This document shows positions 17,221 to 25,996 of a stretch of 61,559 bases of DNA, piece by piece. The notes beneath the pieces were generated by a model that was not told the DNA's origin, did no database searches, and saw nothing but the letters and a program-made list of their open reading frames with translations. Location of the stretch: positions 1-61,559 of the forward strand of contig JAAWDS010000019.1 in NCBI GenBank assembly GCA_022793895.1. The letters are read 5' to 3'. The position numbers were made by a program, and so were the translations under genes. Each line of letters opens with the position of its first letter. The stretch's first letter is position 1. The stretch comes from Provencibacterium sp. Its GTDB lineage: Bacteria > Bacillota > Clostridia > Oscillospirales > Ruminococcaceae.

Positions 17221-18561
17221 TCAGGCGCACAGGAAGATGGAGACGGTGAAATAGGGAGGCTGGTAGATCATCTGGATATCCCCGTGGTATTTCTCCACGA
17301 TGTGGCGGATATTGCAGAGCCCTTTCCCATGCCGCAGCTTATCCCGCTTAGTGGTGGAGCCTATGCGGACGCTCGGATCGGAGACGGCGGTATTTTGCAC
17401 CTTGACTTGAATAAAGGCGTGCCGCTTTTCGACGGTGACCCGGATCCGTTTATCGGGCATGCCGTCGTTTAAGGCGAAATAATCCAGGCAGTTATCTATC
17501 AGGTTGGAAAGGATGACCACCAGATCGGAAGCATCCGCCTGGAAGTCCCCAGGAAGGCGGACGGCCGCTTCAAAGCCGACGTTCATGCTGGCGGCGCATT
17601 CCTTTTTATAATTGATGATCGCATTGATACTGCTGCATTCGGTATAATACCGGAGGGTGGTCAAGGTAAGGGCAGGAAGAAGCTCATCAATGTAACAGGC
17701 GATCGGCCGGTTTTCCGCGCTCTTTGCCATTCCCTGAATGGCGAGAAGATGGTTTTTAAAATCATGCGCTTGGGCGGAGAGATCGGAGGCATAGGCCATA
17801 TAGGTGGTGAGCTTTTCCTCCAGCTTCCTTTTCTCCGCATTCAGCCGCTTGTAACGCTCATTCTGCCGCGCCCTTTCATAGAGCTGGAAGAAGATGTGGA
17901 AAACAGCCGCCAGCAGGCAGAAAAAGATGATGGTAACGACGCCCAGGTTGTTGAACAAAACGCCGCTGTTTGGATGAAAAAGATGAACGATCAGAAAGGA
18001 CCCTAAAAGCAGGATAGCCCCCATATCGCCTAAGAACAGCAGGATTTGAAACAGCGCATAGCGTCTTTTTTGTACGATTCTCCGCACACAGAGGTAGGAG
18101 AGGCAGCAAAGCGCCTTTGCGGTTAAAATATAAACCAGCCGGACAGGGGACGGGCAGCTTATAGCCCGATCAATATCCCATATTCCCAATGCCCGCGTGA
18201 TAAGCGCCGGAAGGGAGAAGTCAATCACCAAGAGCGAGATGCAGTAAAAGAGGGTGATCACGACGGCGGAAGGGCCCTTGAAGGCCAAAAGCCGGTTGGT
18301 ATAAAGAAGAGCGGAGGAAAGAGCGAGAACGGGGATATACAGGATCAGCGTAATATAGGATACGAGCTGGATGGAGTTGCAAAAGACCACCCCGGCTGTA
18401 ATCAGAATGACAACCGCCTGTTTGAGATATTGGCTTTGTGGAGCCTCCTGCCGGGGGATAAGAAAAAGGTCGTAATAGCCAAACAGGAGGAAGATTTCCA
18501 CATAAGTGGTAGCAATCTCGCTCAGACGGTATAGGATATTCAACGGAAGGTTCACCCCCAA
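17221..18561 (-). CDS. AgrC-like GHKL sensor histidine kinase
   Basis: About 446 residues: six or so membrane segments in the first 200, a coiled coil (YERARQNERYKRLNAEKRKL), the phospho-acceptor box AHDFKNHLLAIQG near residue 268, and a GHKL ATPase domain with NLIDNCLDYF and GKGLCNIRHIVEKY. It should detect the cyclic peptide outside the cell. The start is unsure: TTG at 18561 or GTG at 18555, neither with a strong ribosome site. No LytTR or other response regulator is encoded next to it. Confidence 0.88.
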   Translation of the reverse strand: MGVNLPLNILYRLSEIATTYVEIFLLFGYYDLFLIPRQEAPQSQYLKQAVVILITAGVVFCNSIQLVSYITLILYIPVLALSSALLYTNRLLAFKGPSAVVITLFYCISLLVIDFSLPALITRALGIWDIDRAISCPSPVRLVYILTAKALCCLSYLCVRRIVQKRRYALFQILLFLGDMGAILLLGSFLIVHLFHPNSGVLFNNLGVVTIIFFCLLAAVFHIFFQLYERARQNERYKRLNAEKRKLEEKLTTYMAYASDLSAQAHDFKNHLLAIQGMAKSAENRPIACYIDELLPALTLTTLRYYTECSSINAIINYKKECAASMNVGFEAAVRLPGDFQADASDLVVILSNLIDNCLDYFALNDGMPDKRIRVTVEKRHAFIQVKVQNTAVSDPSVRIGSTTKRDKLRHGKGLCNIRHIVEKYHGDIQMIYQPPYFTVSIFLCA

Positions 18562-18603
18562 GGCGCCGCTATCTCGGCGAAAGGGCCCGCAGGAGGAGAG
18601 ATC

Positions 18604-19047
18604 TTAGGAACCGGCTTTCTCCGTTCCCTCGGTCTGAAGGGAGAACAGGCTTTGTGCGTGCTGGTAGAGTACCGGCGTTATTCCCGGATAAGTCAGCGCT
18701 TCCGGCAAACGATCGAACAGGCGGACCTCCGCCATCTCGCTCGGCGGCAGCGGGCCGAGTTCTTTCACGTTCGCAATAAATACGACGCCGTCCGCCCCAT
18801 CCCGATCGTCCCCGGCACGGTAATCAAAGGCCGGGCGGATCTGGAAATCCACCGCGCCGGATTCCTCAAAGAGCTCCCGGCGGGCCGCCTCCAGCGGCGT
18901 TTCTCCCGGTTCGATGTGGCCGCCCTGCGTCTCCCAGGTTTCCCGATCCCGGTGACGGCTAAAGAGCAGCCTCCCCTGGTAGACCGAGAAGGTGACGACA
19001 TATTTGTAGTTCCTTCGTTCGCCCAACGGGAACGCGTTGCAGTACAT
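18604..19047 (-). CDS. NUDIX hydrolase
   Basis: A 147-residue protein with a full Nudix box, GGHIEPGETPLEAARRELFEES, which binds Mg2+ and cleaves nucleoside diphosphate-linked compounds. Substrate unknown. It lies 42 bases upstream of the kinase gene on the same strand and may be cotranscribed with it, but functional linkage is doubtful. AGGAGGGA precedes its ATG. Confidence 0.9.
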   Translation of the reverse strand: MYCNAFPLGERRNYKYVVTFSVYQGRLLFSRHRDRETWETQGGHIEPGETPLEAARRELFEESGAVDFQIRPAFDYRAGDDRDGADGVVFIANVKELGPLPPSEMAEVRLFDRLPEALTYPGITPVLYQHAQSLFSLQTEGTEKAGS

Positions 19048-19110
19048 GAAAATCCCTCCTGGCCAGGCCGTTTATCCGGCAGTTATAGGAGAGGAATGAG
19101 CGTGCTTCAG

Positions 19111-19680
19111 CTAGTCCTCTTCCTTCCCAAAATACCGATCGATGACGTTTTCCGCCATCCGCTTCATATAGACCGACATGGCCGACATGGACAGGAGCAG
19201 CACCAGGAGATCCTTGCGGCCTTTCAGCTCGATGGGGGAGGAGCGGAACATCCCGCGGATGGCTTCGGGCATGGTGTCGCGCTCGATCTGCTTGAAGGTG
19301 AGATATTGCCGGTAGCACTCTTCCAGCTCGGCGGCTGAGAACCCCTCCTCCTGGTAAACGCCTGCAAGCACCCGCTTAATCTCTTGGATGGTCAGCGTAT
19401 TCTTCATACTGTAGACCATCAACATTTGAATAATGTGCTCGCGGGTATATTTTTTACCCTTGACCGGTTTAAGGACGCCCTCCTTGCTGTAATTGTTGAT
19501 CATCGTCTTGGTCAACAGCTTGTCCTCTGGGAAGCGTTTATTCCCCTTTAAGTTTTCATCGAAGATGGTAATGATCTGATCCATATAGAGATCCAGGCTG
19601 GGGATCTGCTCAGGGGCGATGTCGTCATCCTCAAAGGAATGACACGCCAGCTCCCACATTTCTTCTTTCATATTTGACAT
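19111..19680 (-). CDS. DUF1836 domain protein
   Basis: A 189-residue protein with the DUF1836 core: FPEDKLLTKTMINNYSKEGVLKP and KYTREHIIQMLMVYSMKNTLTIQEIKRVL, which looks like a MerR-like winged helix. A regulatory DNA-binding role is likely for the family, common in Clostridia, but targets are unknown. The C-terminus has a hydrophobic stretch (LLVLLLSMSAMSVYM). It has its own promoter (19725-19753) and is divergent from the hemolysin III gene. Confidence 0.85.
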   Translation of the reverse strand: MSNMKEEMWELACHSFEDDDIAPEQIPSLDLYMDQIITIFDENLKGNKRFPEDKLLTKTMINNYSKEGVLKPVKGKKYTREHIIQMLMVYSMKNTLTIQEIKRVLAGVYQEEGFSAAELEECYRQYLTFKQIERDTMPEAIRGMFRSSPIELKGRKDLLVLLLSMSAMSVYMKRMAENVIDRYFGKEED

Positions 19681-19724
19681 CGGCGGTTTCCTCCCGTATA
19701 GTCCGCGCTTATTTGCATAAGTTA

Positions 19725-19753
19725 ATTATAACAAATATTTCGGTAAAATTCAA
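19725..19753 (-). promoter_or_regulatory. Predicted promoter of the DUF1836 gene
   Basis: Read leftward: TTGAAT, a 17-base spacer and a perfect TATAAT, about 45 bases before the ATG. Confidence 0.65.
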
Positions 19754-19762
19754 TTTTATCGC

Positions 19763-19790
19763 TTGATTTCTTATAAAGATGTGGTATAAT
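19763..19790 (+). promoter_or_regulatory. Predicted promoter of the hemolysin III gene
   Basis: TTGATT (19763-19768), a 16-base spacer and TATAAT (19785-19790), followed at once by a long inverted repeat. Confidence 0.65.
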
Positions 19791-19829
19791 CAATTTATAA
19801 AGTAGTTATTAAAACCACTTTATAAATTG
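19791..19829. promoter_or_regulatory. Perfect 13-bp inverted repeat over the transcription start
   Basis: CAATTTATAAAGT (19791-19803) and its exact complement (19817-19829) separated by 13 bases. It abuts the -10 box and covers the expected start site, 22 bases before the ATG of the hemolysin III gene. It may be an operator, possibly for the adjacent DUF1836 protein, or a leader hairpin. Confidence 0.55.
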
Positions 19830-19850
19830 ATAGATATGTGAGGTGCGGTT

Positions 19851-20504
19851 ATGACATCAAATTTTAGTCGCGCACGTGAACCTGTCAACAGCTATACACA
19901 CTTTGCCGGCGCTGCCCTGTCGGTCTTAGGCACCTTCCTGCTGGTGTTTGGGGGATTGAAGGCGCCGGTGTTTTCCGTCCGCATCCTGATGGGCGGCCTG
20001 GTTTTCGGGCTTTCGCTGGTGGCTCTCTATTCCGCCAGCTCGCTGTATCACTATGTAAACGCCCCGGCCGTCATTCTCGGCCGGCTGCGCAAGCTGGATC
20101 ACGCCATGATCTACGTTCTGATTGCCGGAACCTATACCCCGCTTTTTCTTTGCTTTTCCCAGGGAAGCACAGGGCTGTGGCTGGCTGCCTTGATGTGGGG
20201 CGTCGCGCTGGCGGGCATTGTGCTGAAGGTGCTTTGGATGGAAGCGCCCCGCTGGCTTTCTACGCTGCTCTATGTGGCGATGGGCTGGGCCATCGTGTTT
20301 GATCCCGCCACCCTGCGCAGCATGCCGGGCGGCTGCGCAGGGCTGATTGCGGCGGGCGGCGCGGCTTATACTATCGGCGCGGTGATTTATGGGGTAAAAA
20401 AGCCCAATCTGTTCAAAAGATTTGGCTTTCATGAGCTCTTCCATCTTTTTGTACTGCTGGGAAGCCTGCTGCACTTTTTGGCTGTCTACCTTTATGTCGT
20501 TTAG
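19851..20504 (+). CDS. Hemolysin III family (PAQR-like) membrane protein
   Basis: A seven-helix membrane protein of 217 residues. It has the family opening EPVNSYTHFAGAALS, the SLYHY in segment two, and LDHAMIYVLIAGTYTPL in segment three, where conserved Ser, Asp and His residues form a metal site; HELFHLFVLLGSLLHF near the end supplies the late His residues. Related proteins are PAQR receptors with hydrolase-like activity. The haemolysin name is historical and virulence should not be inferred. Confidence 0.9.
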   Translation: MTSNFSRAREPVNSYTHFAGAALSVLGTFLLVFGGLKAPVFSVRILMGGLVFGLSLVALYSASSLYHYVNAPAVILGRLRKLDHAMIYVLIAGTYTPLFLCFSQGSTGLWLAALMWGVALAGIVLKVLWMEAPRWLSTLLYVAMGWAIVFDPATLRSMPGGCAGLIAAGGAAYTIGAVIYGVKKPNLFKRFGFHELFHLFVLLGSLLHFLAVYLYVV

Positions 20505-20580
20505 ACCGGCGATAGAGAGGATGCTTTTGAAAGCGCAGGCGGGCTTTCTGCCGGGAAATATTGGTTGCGGTTTGGAGAAC

Positions 20581-20623
20581 ACTCGTGGTATAATAACCGT
20601 GCAGCGGTTATTATACCACGAGT
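20581..20623. terminator. Long hairpin after the hemolysin III gene
   Basis: A 19-bp perfect stem (ACTCGTGGTATAATAACCG and its complement) with loop TGCAG, followed by TTTTT on the plus strand, so it can end the upstream transcript. It is also the first palindrome of the diverged 91-bp repeat. Confidence 0.6.
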
Positions 20624-20762
20624 TTTTGGCGTCCGAATGGATACGGCCCCATTTTGCTATAAATGCTTCGCGTTTGTGGTATCCTAAAAACGAGACGGCT
20701 ATTGTACCATGGATGTTATTCGATCGCCCTATGGGAATAGCCCAGGATCCTCTAAGCGGAAA
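20581..20762. repeat. Two diverged copies of the 91-bp repeat
   Basis: Bases 20581-20671 and about 20672-20762 align, unit by unit, with the repeat at 1-182: the TATAAT palindrome, the segment ending in GGCC-like bases, then GCTTCGCG. Divergence is high, but the order, spacing and stem of the first unit are kept. The gap from 20505 to 20871 holds no gene. Confidence 0.6.
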
Positions 20763-20871
20763 GCGTTTGAGGGATCCGGGCCGCTTTTTATACTTGCGTT
20801 TTTTGCTCCTGTGGGCGCTTTTATCGAGCGAACGGGCCCAGCGGATATTTTTGAGAAGGGGAATGTGAAAA

Positions 20872-22416
20872 ATGGAGAGAATCGATCCGAACGTGTGGAA
20901 ACAGGATCTGCCCGCCTTTAAGGAAAAGACGGCCGCATTTTTTGCGGGTGAACTGAGCAAGGCGGATTATAAGGGCTTTTCCGGCTATTACGGCAGCTAT
21001 GCCCAGAAGGACGGCAAAGCAAGCATGCTGCGCCTGCGCATGCCGGCCGGCCGGGTGACGCGGGAGAAGCTGGCCTTTACCGCAAGGGCCCTGCGCGAGT
21101 ACCGGGTGGAGCGGCTGCATTTCACAACCTGCCAAACGATCCAACTGCACGATCTGAACGCGGAACAGGTATGCGGCATCATGGAGGAGGCGCTGGACGC
21201 CGGTATTATCACCTTGGGCGGTGGCGGCGACTTCCCGCGCAACGTGATGTGTTCTCCGCTTTCCGGTGTGGAAAAAGGGGAATATTTCGATGTGCTGCCC
21301 TGGGCGGAAGCGGCCGGGGAATATCTCCTGCACTTCATTAAAGCGGAGAAGATGCCCCGCAAGCTGAAAGTGGGCTTTTCCAACTCCCCGCAGAACCTGA
21401 CCCATGCGACCTACCGCGACCTGGGCTTCGCCGCGCGGGCGGATGGGAAATTTGACGTTTACAGCGCAGGCGGGCTTGGGAACCGTCCGCTTTTTGGAGT
21501 ATTGGTGGCCGAAGGGGTGGATCCGCAGAAGATTCTTTACTACATCAAGGCGATGTGGCTGACCTTCCGCGCCTACGGCAACTATGAAAACCGCGGGAAG
21601 GCCCGTACCCGCTACATGCAGGAGGCGCTGGGCGGCGCGGAAAACTACCGCAAAGCCTATTTGGAGAAGCTCCAGGAGGTTTTTGATTCCGGTGAAAACC
21701 TGGATGTGCAGCCTTCGGCCGCGCCCGTTGCTAAGACCGGCGAGGGGCGGGCGGAGGGCCCGCGCCTGATGGAGCAGAAGCAGCCGGGGCTTTATACGGC
21801 GGCATGGCATCCGATTGGGGGACAGCCTGCGCCGGAAACCTTCTGTGCGCTTTGTGACGCTCTACAGGGCATGCCGGAGGCGGAGATGCGCCTGGCTCCG
21901 GACGGCACGGCCTATCTCATCAACCTGACGGCGGCCGAGGCGGCGCGGGTGGTGGAGCTGACCCCGGACAGCGCCCGTTCGCCGCTGGAGGCTTCGGTGA
22001 GCTGCATTGGCGCGTCTACCTGCCAGGTAGGGCTGCGTGATTCCCAGGCGCTGTTAAAGAGCTGCGTGGCCGCCGTGCGTGCGGCGGGGCTCCCTGCGGA
22101 CGCGCTGCCCCAGATGCACATTTCGGGATGCCCGTCCTCCTGCGGGACCCACCAGACGGGCGTTATCGGGTTCCGCGGGGCGGTGAAGCAGGTGGAGGGC
22201 AAAGCACAGCCGGCGTTTACCCTTTATGTAGGCGGGGAACAGCGCCAAGGACAGGAAAAGATGGGGCGTGAGCTGGGCGTTCTGCTGGAAAAGGAGATTC
22301 CGGGCTTTTTGGTGGAGCTGGGGCAGGCGGTTGCTGCCAGCGGGATGGATTTCTCTAGCTGGATGGCCGCCGATCCGGTGGCTCTGGAGCGGATAGCCGC
22401 TCCTTACCTGGCTTAA
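20872..22416 (+). CDS. Siroheme nitrite/sulfite reductase-like protein
   Basis: A 514-residue protein with two ferredoxin-like half-domains and a 4Fe-4S/siroheme site formed by CIGASTC near residue 377 and GCPSSCG near residue 420. The N-terminal half has RLHFTTCQTIQLHDL and GGGGDFPRNVMCSPLSG, typical of nitrite and sulfite reductases. It would reduce nitrite to ammonia or sulfite to sulfide with six electrons. No electron-transfer partner or siroheme synthesis gene is beside it, so the substrate is open. GAAGGGGAAT precedes the ATG. Confidence 0.88.
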   Translation: MERIDPNVWKQDLPAFKEKTAAFFAGELSKADYKGFSGYYGSYAQKDGKASMLRLRMPAGRVTREKLAFTARALREYRVERLHFTTCQTIQLHDLNAEQVCGIMEEALDAGIITLGGGGDFPRNVMCSPLSGVEKGEYFDVLPWAEAAGEYLLHFIKAEKMPRKLKVGFSNSPQNLTHATYRDLGFAARADGKFDVYSAGGLGNRPLFGVLVAEGVDPQKILYYIKAMWLTFRAYGNYENRGKARTRYMQEALGGAENYRKAYLEKLQEVFDSGENLDVQPSAAPVAKTGEGRAEGPRLMEQKQPGLYTAAWHPIGGQPAPETFCALCDALQGMPEAEMRLAPDGTAYLINLTAAEAARVVELTPDSARSPLEASVSCIGASTCQVGLRDSQALLKSCVAAVRAAGLPADALPQMHISGCPSSCGTHQTGVIGFRGAVKQVEGKAQPAFTLYVGGEQRQGQEKMGRELGVLLEKEIPGFLVELGQAVAASGMDFSSWMAADPVALERIAAPYLA

Positions 22417-22490
22417 AGGCTTCCGCCGCCTTCGGAGAAGAGGCGGGGGAAAACGGCGGCCGGATACCGTTTCCGGTTTGCAGAAACAAA

Positions 22491-22548
22491 AAGGGCGCTG
22501 CAAAGTGCTGGGAACCAACGGTTCCCTTCGCATCTTTGCAGCGCCCTT
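22491..22548. terminator. Bidirectional terminator after the siroheme reductase
   Basis: Arms AAGGGCGCTGCAAAG (22491-22505) and CTTTGCAGCGCCCTT (22534-22548), with a further inner hairpin GGGAACC/GGTTCCC. It separates convergent genes. Just upstream CCGGTTTGCAGAAAC matches the core of the repeat arrays at 46.9 and 61.3 kb. Confidence 0.8.
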
Positions 22549-22563
22549 CGGCGTTTGCCTGGT

Positions 22564-24318
22564 TTAAGAGGGGAGCTCCAGATCCTCGAACTGCATGTTG
22601 TAATAGGAGGCGTACAGGCCGTTCTGCTCCATGAGACGGTCATGATCGCCGCGCTCCAGAATCTGCCCGCCGCTGATGACCAGAATCTCATCCGCCCCGC
22701 GGATGGTGGAAAGGCGGTGGGCGATAACAATGGTGGTGCGGTCGGCCGCCAATTCCTCCAGCGACTGCTGAATATACCGTTCGCTTTCGTTGTCCAGCGC
22801 CGAGGTCGCTTCATCGAGAATCAGGATTTTGGGATCCTTCAAAAAGACGCGGGCGATAGCAATGCGCTGCTTCTGCCCGCCGGAGAGCCGCGCGCCGCGT
22901 TCCCCAACGGGGGTGTCGTAGCCCTCCGGGAGGCTCATGACAAAGTCATGGATATTCGCCCGCTTGGCCGCGGCGACGATCTCTTCAAACAGCGCGCCCG
23001 GCTTTCCATAAGCGATATTGTCCCGGATGTTGCCGGTAAAGAGGTAAACATCCTGCTGCACGATACCGATCGATTCGCGCAGCGATTGCAGCGTGAAGGA
23101 ACGCACGTCCTTCCCGTCGATGGTCACGCGGCCGCCGGTGACGTCATAAAACCGGGGCAGAAGGGAACAGAGGGTGGTTTTCCCGCCGCCGGAGGGGCCG
23201 ACCAGCGCAACGGTACGGCCGGGCGCAATATCGATATCCACCCCTTTGAGCACGCCTTCGGCTGGGTTCCCGGTCTCATAGCGGAAGGAGACCTGTTCAT
23301 AGCGGATCCGGCCTTCGACCCGCAGGAGCTCCTCCGCCTGCGGCGCATCGGTAATCTCCGGAATGGTGTCCATCACTTCGAGGAAGCGCTTGAAGCCGGC
23401 ATAGCCCTTTTGGAACTGCTCGGTAAAGTTGATGAGCACCTCCACCGGGTTCATGAAAATGCCGATGTAGAGGGCGAACAGCGCCATATCCGCCGCGCTC
23501 AAGCTCCCTTTGGCGATGAAGTAACCGCCGCTGACGAGCACGCAGGTATAGAGAAGCCCGGTAAACAGGGCGTTGCCCGCATGAAACACCCCCATGGCGT
23601 GATAGTTGCGTTCCTTCGAGCGCAGGAATTGCAGGTTGGAATCCATGAATTTGTGGCGCTCCATATCCTCGTTCGCAAAGGATTTGACGACCCGTATCCC
23701 GCTCAGCGAATCCTGGACGCGGGAGTTGACCCCGGCAATCTTCTGGCGGTTCTCGGTATAGATGCTTTGCATGCGTTTGTTCTGCCAGACGCTGTAAACC
23801 GCCATCATCACCGTGACCGCCAGCAGGATGAGCGTCATCCGGACGTTCAGCGCGAGCAGCAGGGCAAACGAGCCGATGATCTTTAACAGCGAGATGAGGA
23901 GGTTCTCCGGCCCATGGTGGGCCAGCTCCGAGATATCGAAAAGGTCGGAGACGAGCTTGGACATCATCTCGCCGGTATTGTTGCGATCATAGTAGGAGAA
24001 GGAGAGGCGCTGGTACTGATCGAACAGGTCCTGGCGCATATCGCTCTCCATGCGCGCGCCCATGATGTGCCCCCAGGAGGTGATATAATACTGGCAGAGG
24101 AAGCGGACGATATACATCCCCAGAAGCCCTGCGCAGATAACGCCGAGGCTCTTCAAAATGACCGCCGGCTCCCGCGTATACAGGCCGTTGGTCAGCCCCC
24201 GCAGCACCTGGGGGAAGGCAAGGTCAATGACCGATACCACCAGGGCGCAGAACATATCGAAATAGAACATGCCCCGGTAAGGGCGGTAGTAGCTGATAAA
24301 CTTCTTGAAGATTCTCAC
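22564..24318 (-). CDS. ABC exporter, fused membrane and ATPase domains
   Basis: A 584-residue half-transporter of the MsbA/multidrug type. The first 310 residues hold six membrane helices. The ATPase has Walker A GPSGGGKTT, signature LSGGQKQRIAIARV, Walker B ILILDEATSALD and the switch His in VIAHRLSTI. It would work as a homodimer exporting lipid or drug-like compounds. It lies 52 bases after livF on the same strand, but is probably a separate function. Confidence 0.92.
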   Translation of the reverse strand: MRIFKKFISYYRPYRGMFYFDMFCALVVSVIDLAFPQVLRGLTNGLYTREPAVILKSLGVICAGLLGMYIVRFLCQYYITSWGHIMGARMESDMRQDLFDQYQRLSFSYYDRNNTGEMMSKLVSDLFDISELAHHGPENLLISLLKIIGSFALLLALNVRMTLILLAVTVMMAVYSVWQNKRMQSIYTENRQKIAGVNSRVQDSLSGIRVVKSFANEDMERHKFMDSNLQFLRSKERNYHAMGVFHAGNALFTGLLYTCVLVSGGYFIAKGSLSAADMALFALYIGIFMNPVEVLINFTEQFQKGYAGFKRFLEVMDTIPEITDAPQAEELLRVEGRIRYEQVSFRYETGNPAEGVLKGVDIDIAPGRTVALVGPSGGGKTTLCSLLPRFYDVTGGRVTIDGKDVRSFTLQSLRESIGIVQQDVYLFTGNIRDNIAYGKPGALFEEIVAAAKRANIHDFVMSLPEGYDTPVGERGARLSGGQKQRIAIARVFLKDPKILILDEATSALDNESERYIQQSLEELAADRTTIVIAHRLSTIRGADEILVISGGQILERGDHDRLMEQNGLYASYYNMQFEDLELPS

Positions 24319-24369
24319 AATGTCCCTCCGTCAAAGGCCGCGGGTCCGGCGTTCTCTTCTGTAGTCCCC

Positions 24370-25077
24370 TTAACCGCCCAGATAGGCCTTGCGCACCTGG
24401 TCGCTGGCCATGAGCTCCTCTCCGGTGCCGGAGAGGGAGATGCGCCCTGTCTCCAGCACGTAGGCCCGATCGGCTACGCTCAGGGCGGCTTGGGCGTTCT
24501 GCTCCACCAGCAGGATGGTGGTGCCTGCGGCGTGCAGCTCCTTGATGATATCAAAGATCTGCTCCACCAGAAGGGGGGCCAGGCCCATCGAGGGCTCGTC
24601 CAGCATCAGTAGCTTTGGCTTCGACATCAGCGCCCGTCCCATGGCCAGCATCTGCTGCTCGCCGCCGGAGAGGGTCCCTGCCACCTGGCGGCGGCGTTCC
24701 TCCAGCCGGGGGAAGCGTTTGTATACGTCCGCAATGCCTGGGGCGATGGAGGAGCCCGGCTGGGTATAGGCCCCCATCTCCAGATTTTCCTCTACGCTCA
24801 TCTGGAGGAAGATCCGCCGTCCCTCAGGCACCTGGGCCAAGCCGCGCTCCACCACCTTGTGGGGAGCGACGCCCTTCAGATCCTGCTCCATGAACCGGAC
24901 CGAGCCGGAGCGGGGATGGAGCAGGCCGGAAACGGTGTTTAGCACGGTGGACTTGCCCGCGCCGTTGGCCCCGATGAGGGTGACGATTTCCCCCTCGTTG
25001 ACCTCGAAGGAGACGCCTTTGACGGCGTGGATGCTGCCGTAATATACGTGGATGTTCTCAACGGTTAACATGGCCAT
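24370..25077 (-). CDS. livF: Branched-chain amino acid ABC transporter ATPase LivF
   Basis: A 235-residue ATPase, one of two driving the Liv-type importer. Walker A is GANGAGKST, the signature LSGGEQQMLAMGRAL and Walker B LLMLDEPSMGL, all as in LivF. I placed the start at the ATG at 25077 because it gives normal family length and has GGAAGG upstream. Last gene of the livJHMGF-like operon. Confidence 0.92.
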   Translation of the reverse strand: MAMLTVENIHVYYGSIHAVKGVSFEVNEGEIVTLIGANGAGKSTVLNTVSGLLHPRSGSVRFMEQDLKGVAPHKVVERGLAQVPEGRRIFLQMSVEENLEMGAYTQPGSSIAPGIADVYKRFPRLEERRRQVAGTLSGGEQQMLAMGRALMSKPKLLMLDEPSMGLAPLLVEQIFDIIKELHAAGTTILLVEQNAQAALSVADRAYVLETGRISLSGTGEELMASDQVRKAYLGG

Positions 25078-25129
25078 AGTATTGCATCCTTCCAAGTATA
25101 GTAAAAGGGCAAGGGCGCCTTGCCCGCGA

Positions 25130-25981
25130 TTACTTCTGCTTTCCGAGGTAGGCCTCGATCACTGCCGGATTGGCCTGAATGTCCTCAGGAGTCCCCTTGG
25201 CAATGACCCGGCCGAAGTTCAGCACGCAGATGCCCTCGCAGACCCCCATCACCAGGTTCATATCGTGCTCAATGAGCATGATGGCTATCTGGAAGGTATC
25301 GCGGATTTTGCGGATGTTGTTCATCAGCTCCGCCGTCTCCGAGGGGTTCATCCCGGCCGCCGGTTCATCCAGAAGCAGCAGGCTGGGCCCGGTCGCTAAG
25401 GCCCGGACGATCTCCAGCCGGCGCTGCGCCCCGTAGGGCAGGGATCCGGCCTGGTAGCCCGCCATATCCTGCATGTCGAAGATCGAGAGGAGCTCCAGCG
25501 CCTTCTCGTGGGCCTCCTTTTCCGTGCGCCAGTAGGCGGGCAGCCGGAGAACGCCGGTGAGGGCGCTGTATTTCTTGTGCTCATGCAGCCCCACCTTCAC
25601 ATTGTCCTCCACGCTCAGGTTGTTGAACAGGCGGATGTTCTGAAAGGTCCGGGCCACGCCCATGCGGCTGACCTGGACGGTGTTCTTGCCGGCGGTGTCC
25701 TGCCCGTCGATCATCACGATGCCGCGGGTGGGCTGGTAAACTTTAGTCAGCAGGTTGAAGACGGTGGTCTTGCCCGCGCCGTTGGGGCCGATGAGGCCGG
25801 CTATCTCGGTGCGGCCGATGGCCATATTGAAATCATCCACCGCCGTCAGGCCGCCGAAGTCAATGCCCAGGTGGCGGCACTCCAGAATAGGCGGCTTATC
25901 AATGTCCCGTTCGGGGATGATGTCGGTGCTGGGGACCGGCACCAGCTTAGGCTTGGGATATTGGTTGTTCGGTTCGCTCAT
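25130..25981 (-). CDS. livG: Branched-chain amino acid ABC transporter ATPase LivG
   Basis: The 283-residue partner of LivF. Walker A is GPNGAGKTTVFNLLT, the signature region LPYGAQRRLEIVRAL and Walker B LLLLDEPAAGMNPSE, typical of LivG. An N-terminal extension of about 30 residues (QYPKPKLVPVPS) precedes the domain. It follows livM by 15 bases. A small GC hairpin at 25107-25125 lies between it and livF. Confidence 0.92.
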   Translation of the reverse strand: MSEPNNQYPKPKLVPVPSTDIIPERDIDKPPILECRHLGIDFGGLTAVDDFNMAIGRTEIAGLIGPNGAGKTTVFNLLTKVYQPTRGIVMIDGQDTAGKNTVQVSRMGVARTFQNIRLFNNLSVEDNVKVGLHEHKKYSALTGVLRLPAYWRTEKEAHEKALELLSIFDMQDMAGYQAGSLPYGAQRRLEIVRALATGPSLLLLDEPAAGMNPSETAELMNNIRKIRDTFQIAIMLIEHDMNLVMGVCEGICVLNFGRVIAKGTPEDIQANPAVIEAYLGKQK

Positions 25982-25996
25982 GGGTCGGTTCCCTCC

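Noticed and set aside
20581-20623. Promoter based on the TATAAT in the hairpin
   Set aside because: The TATAAT is part of a perfect palindrome with no -35 box at the right distance; a terminator or repeat stem explains it better.
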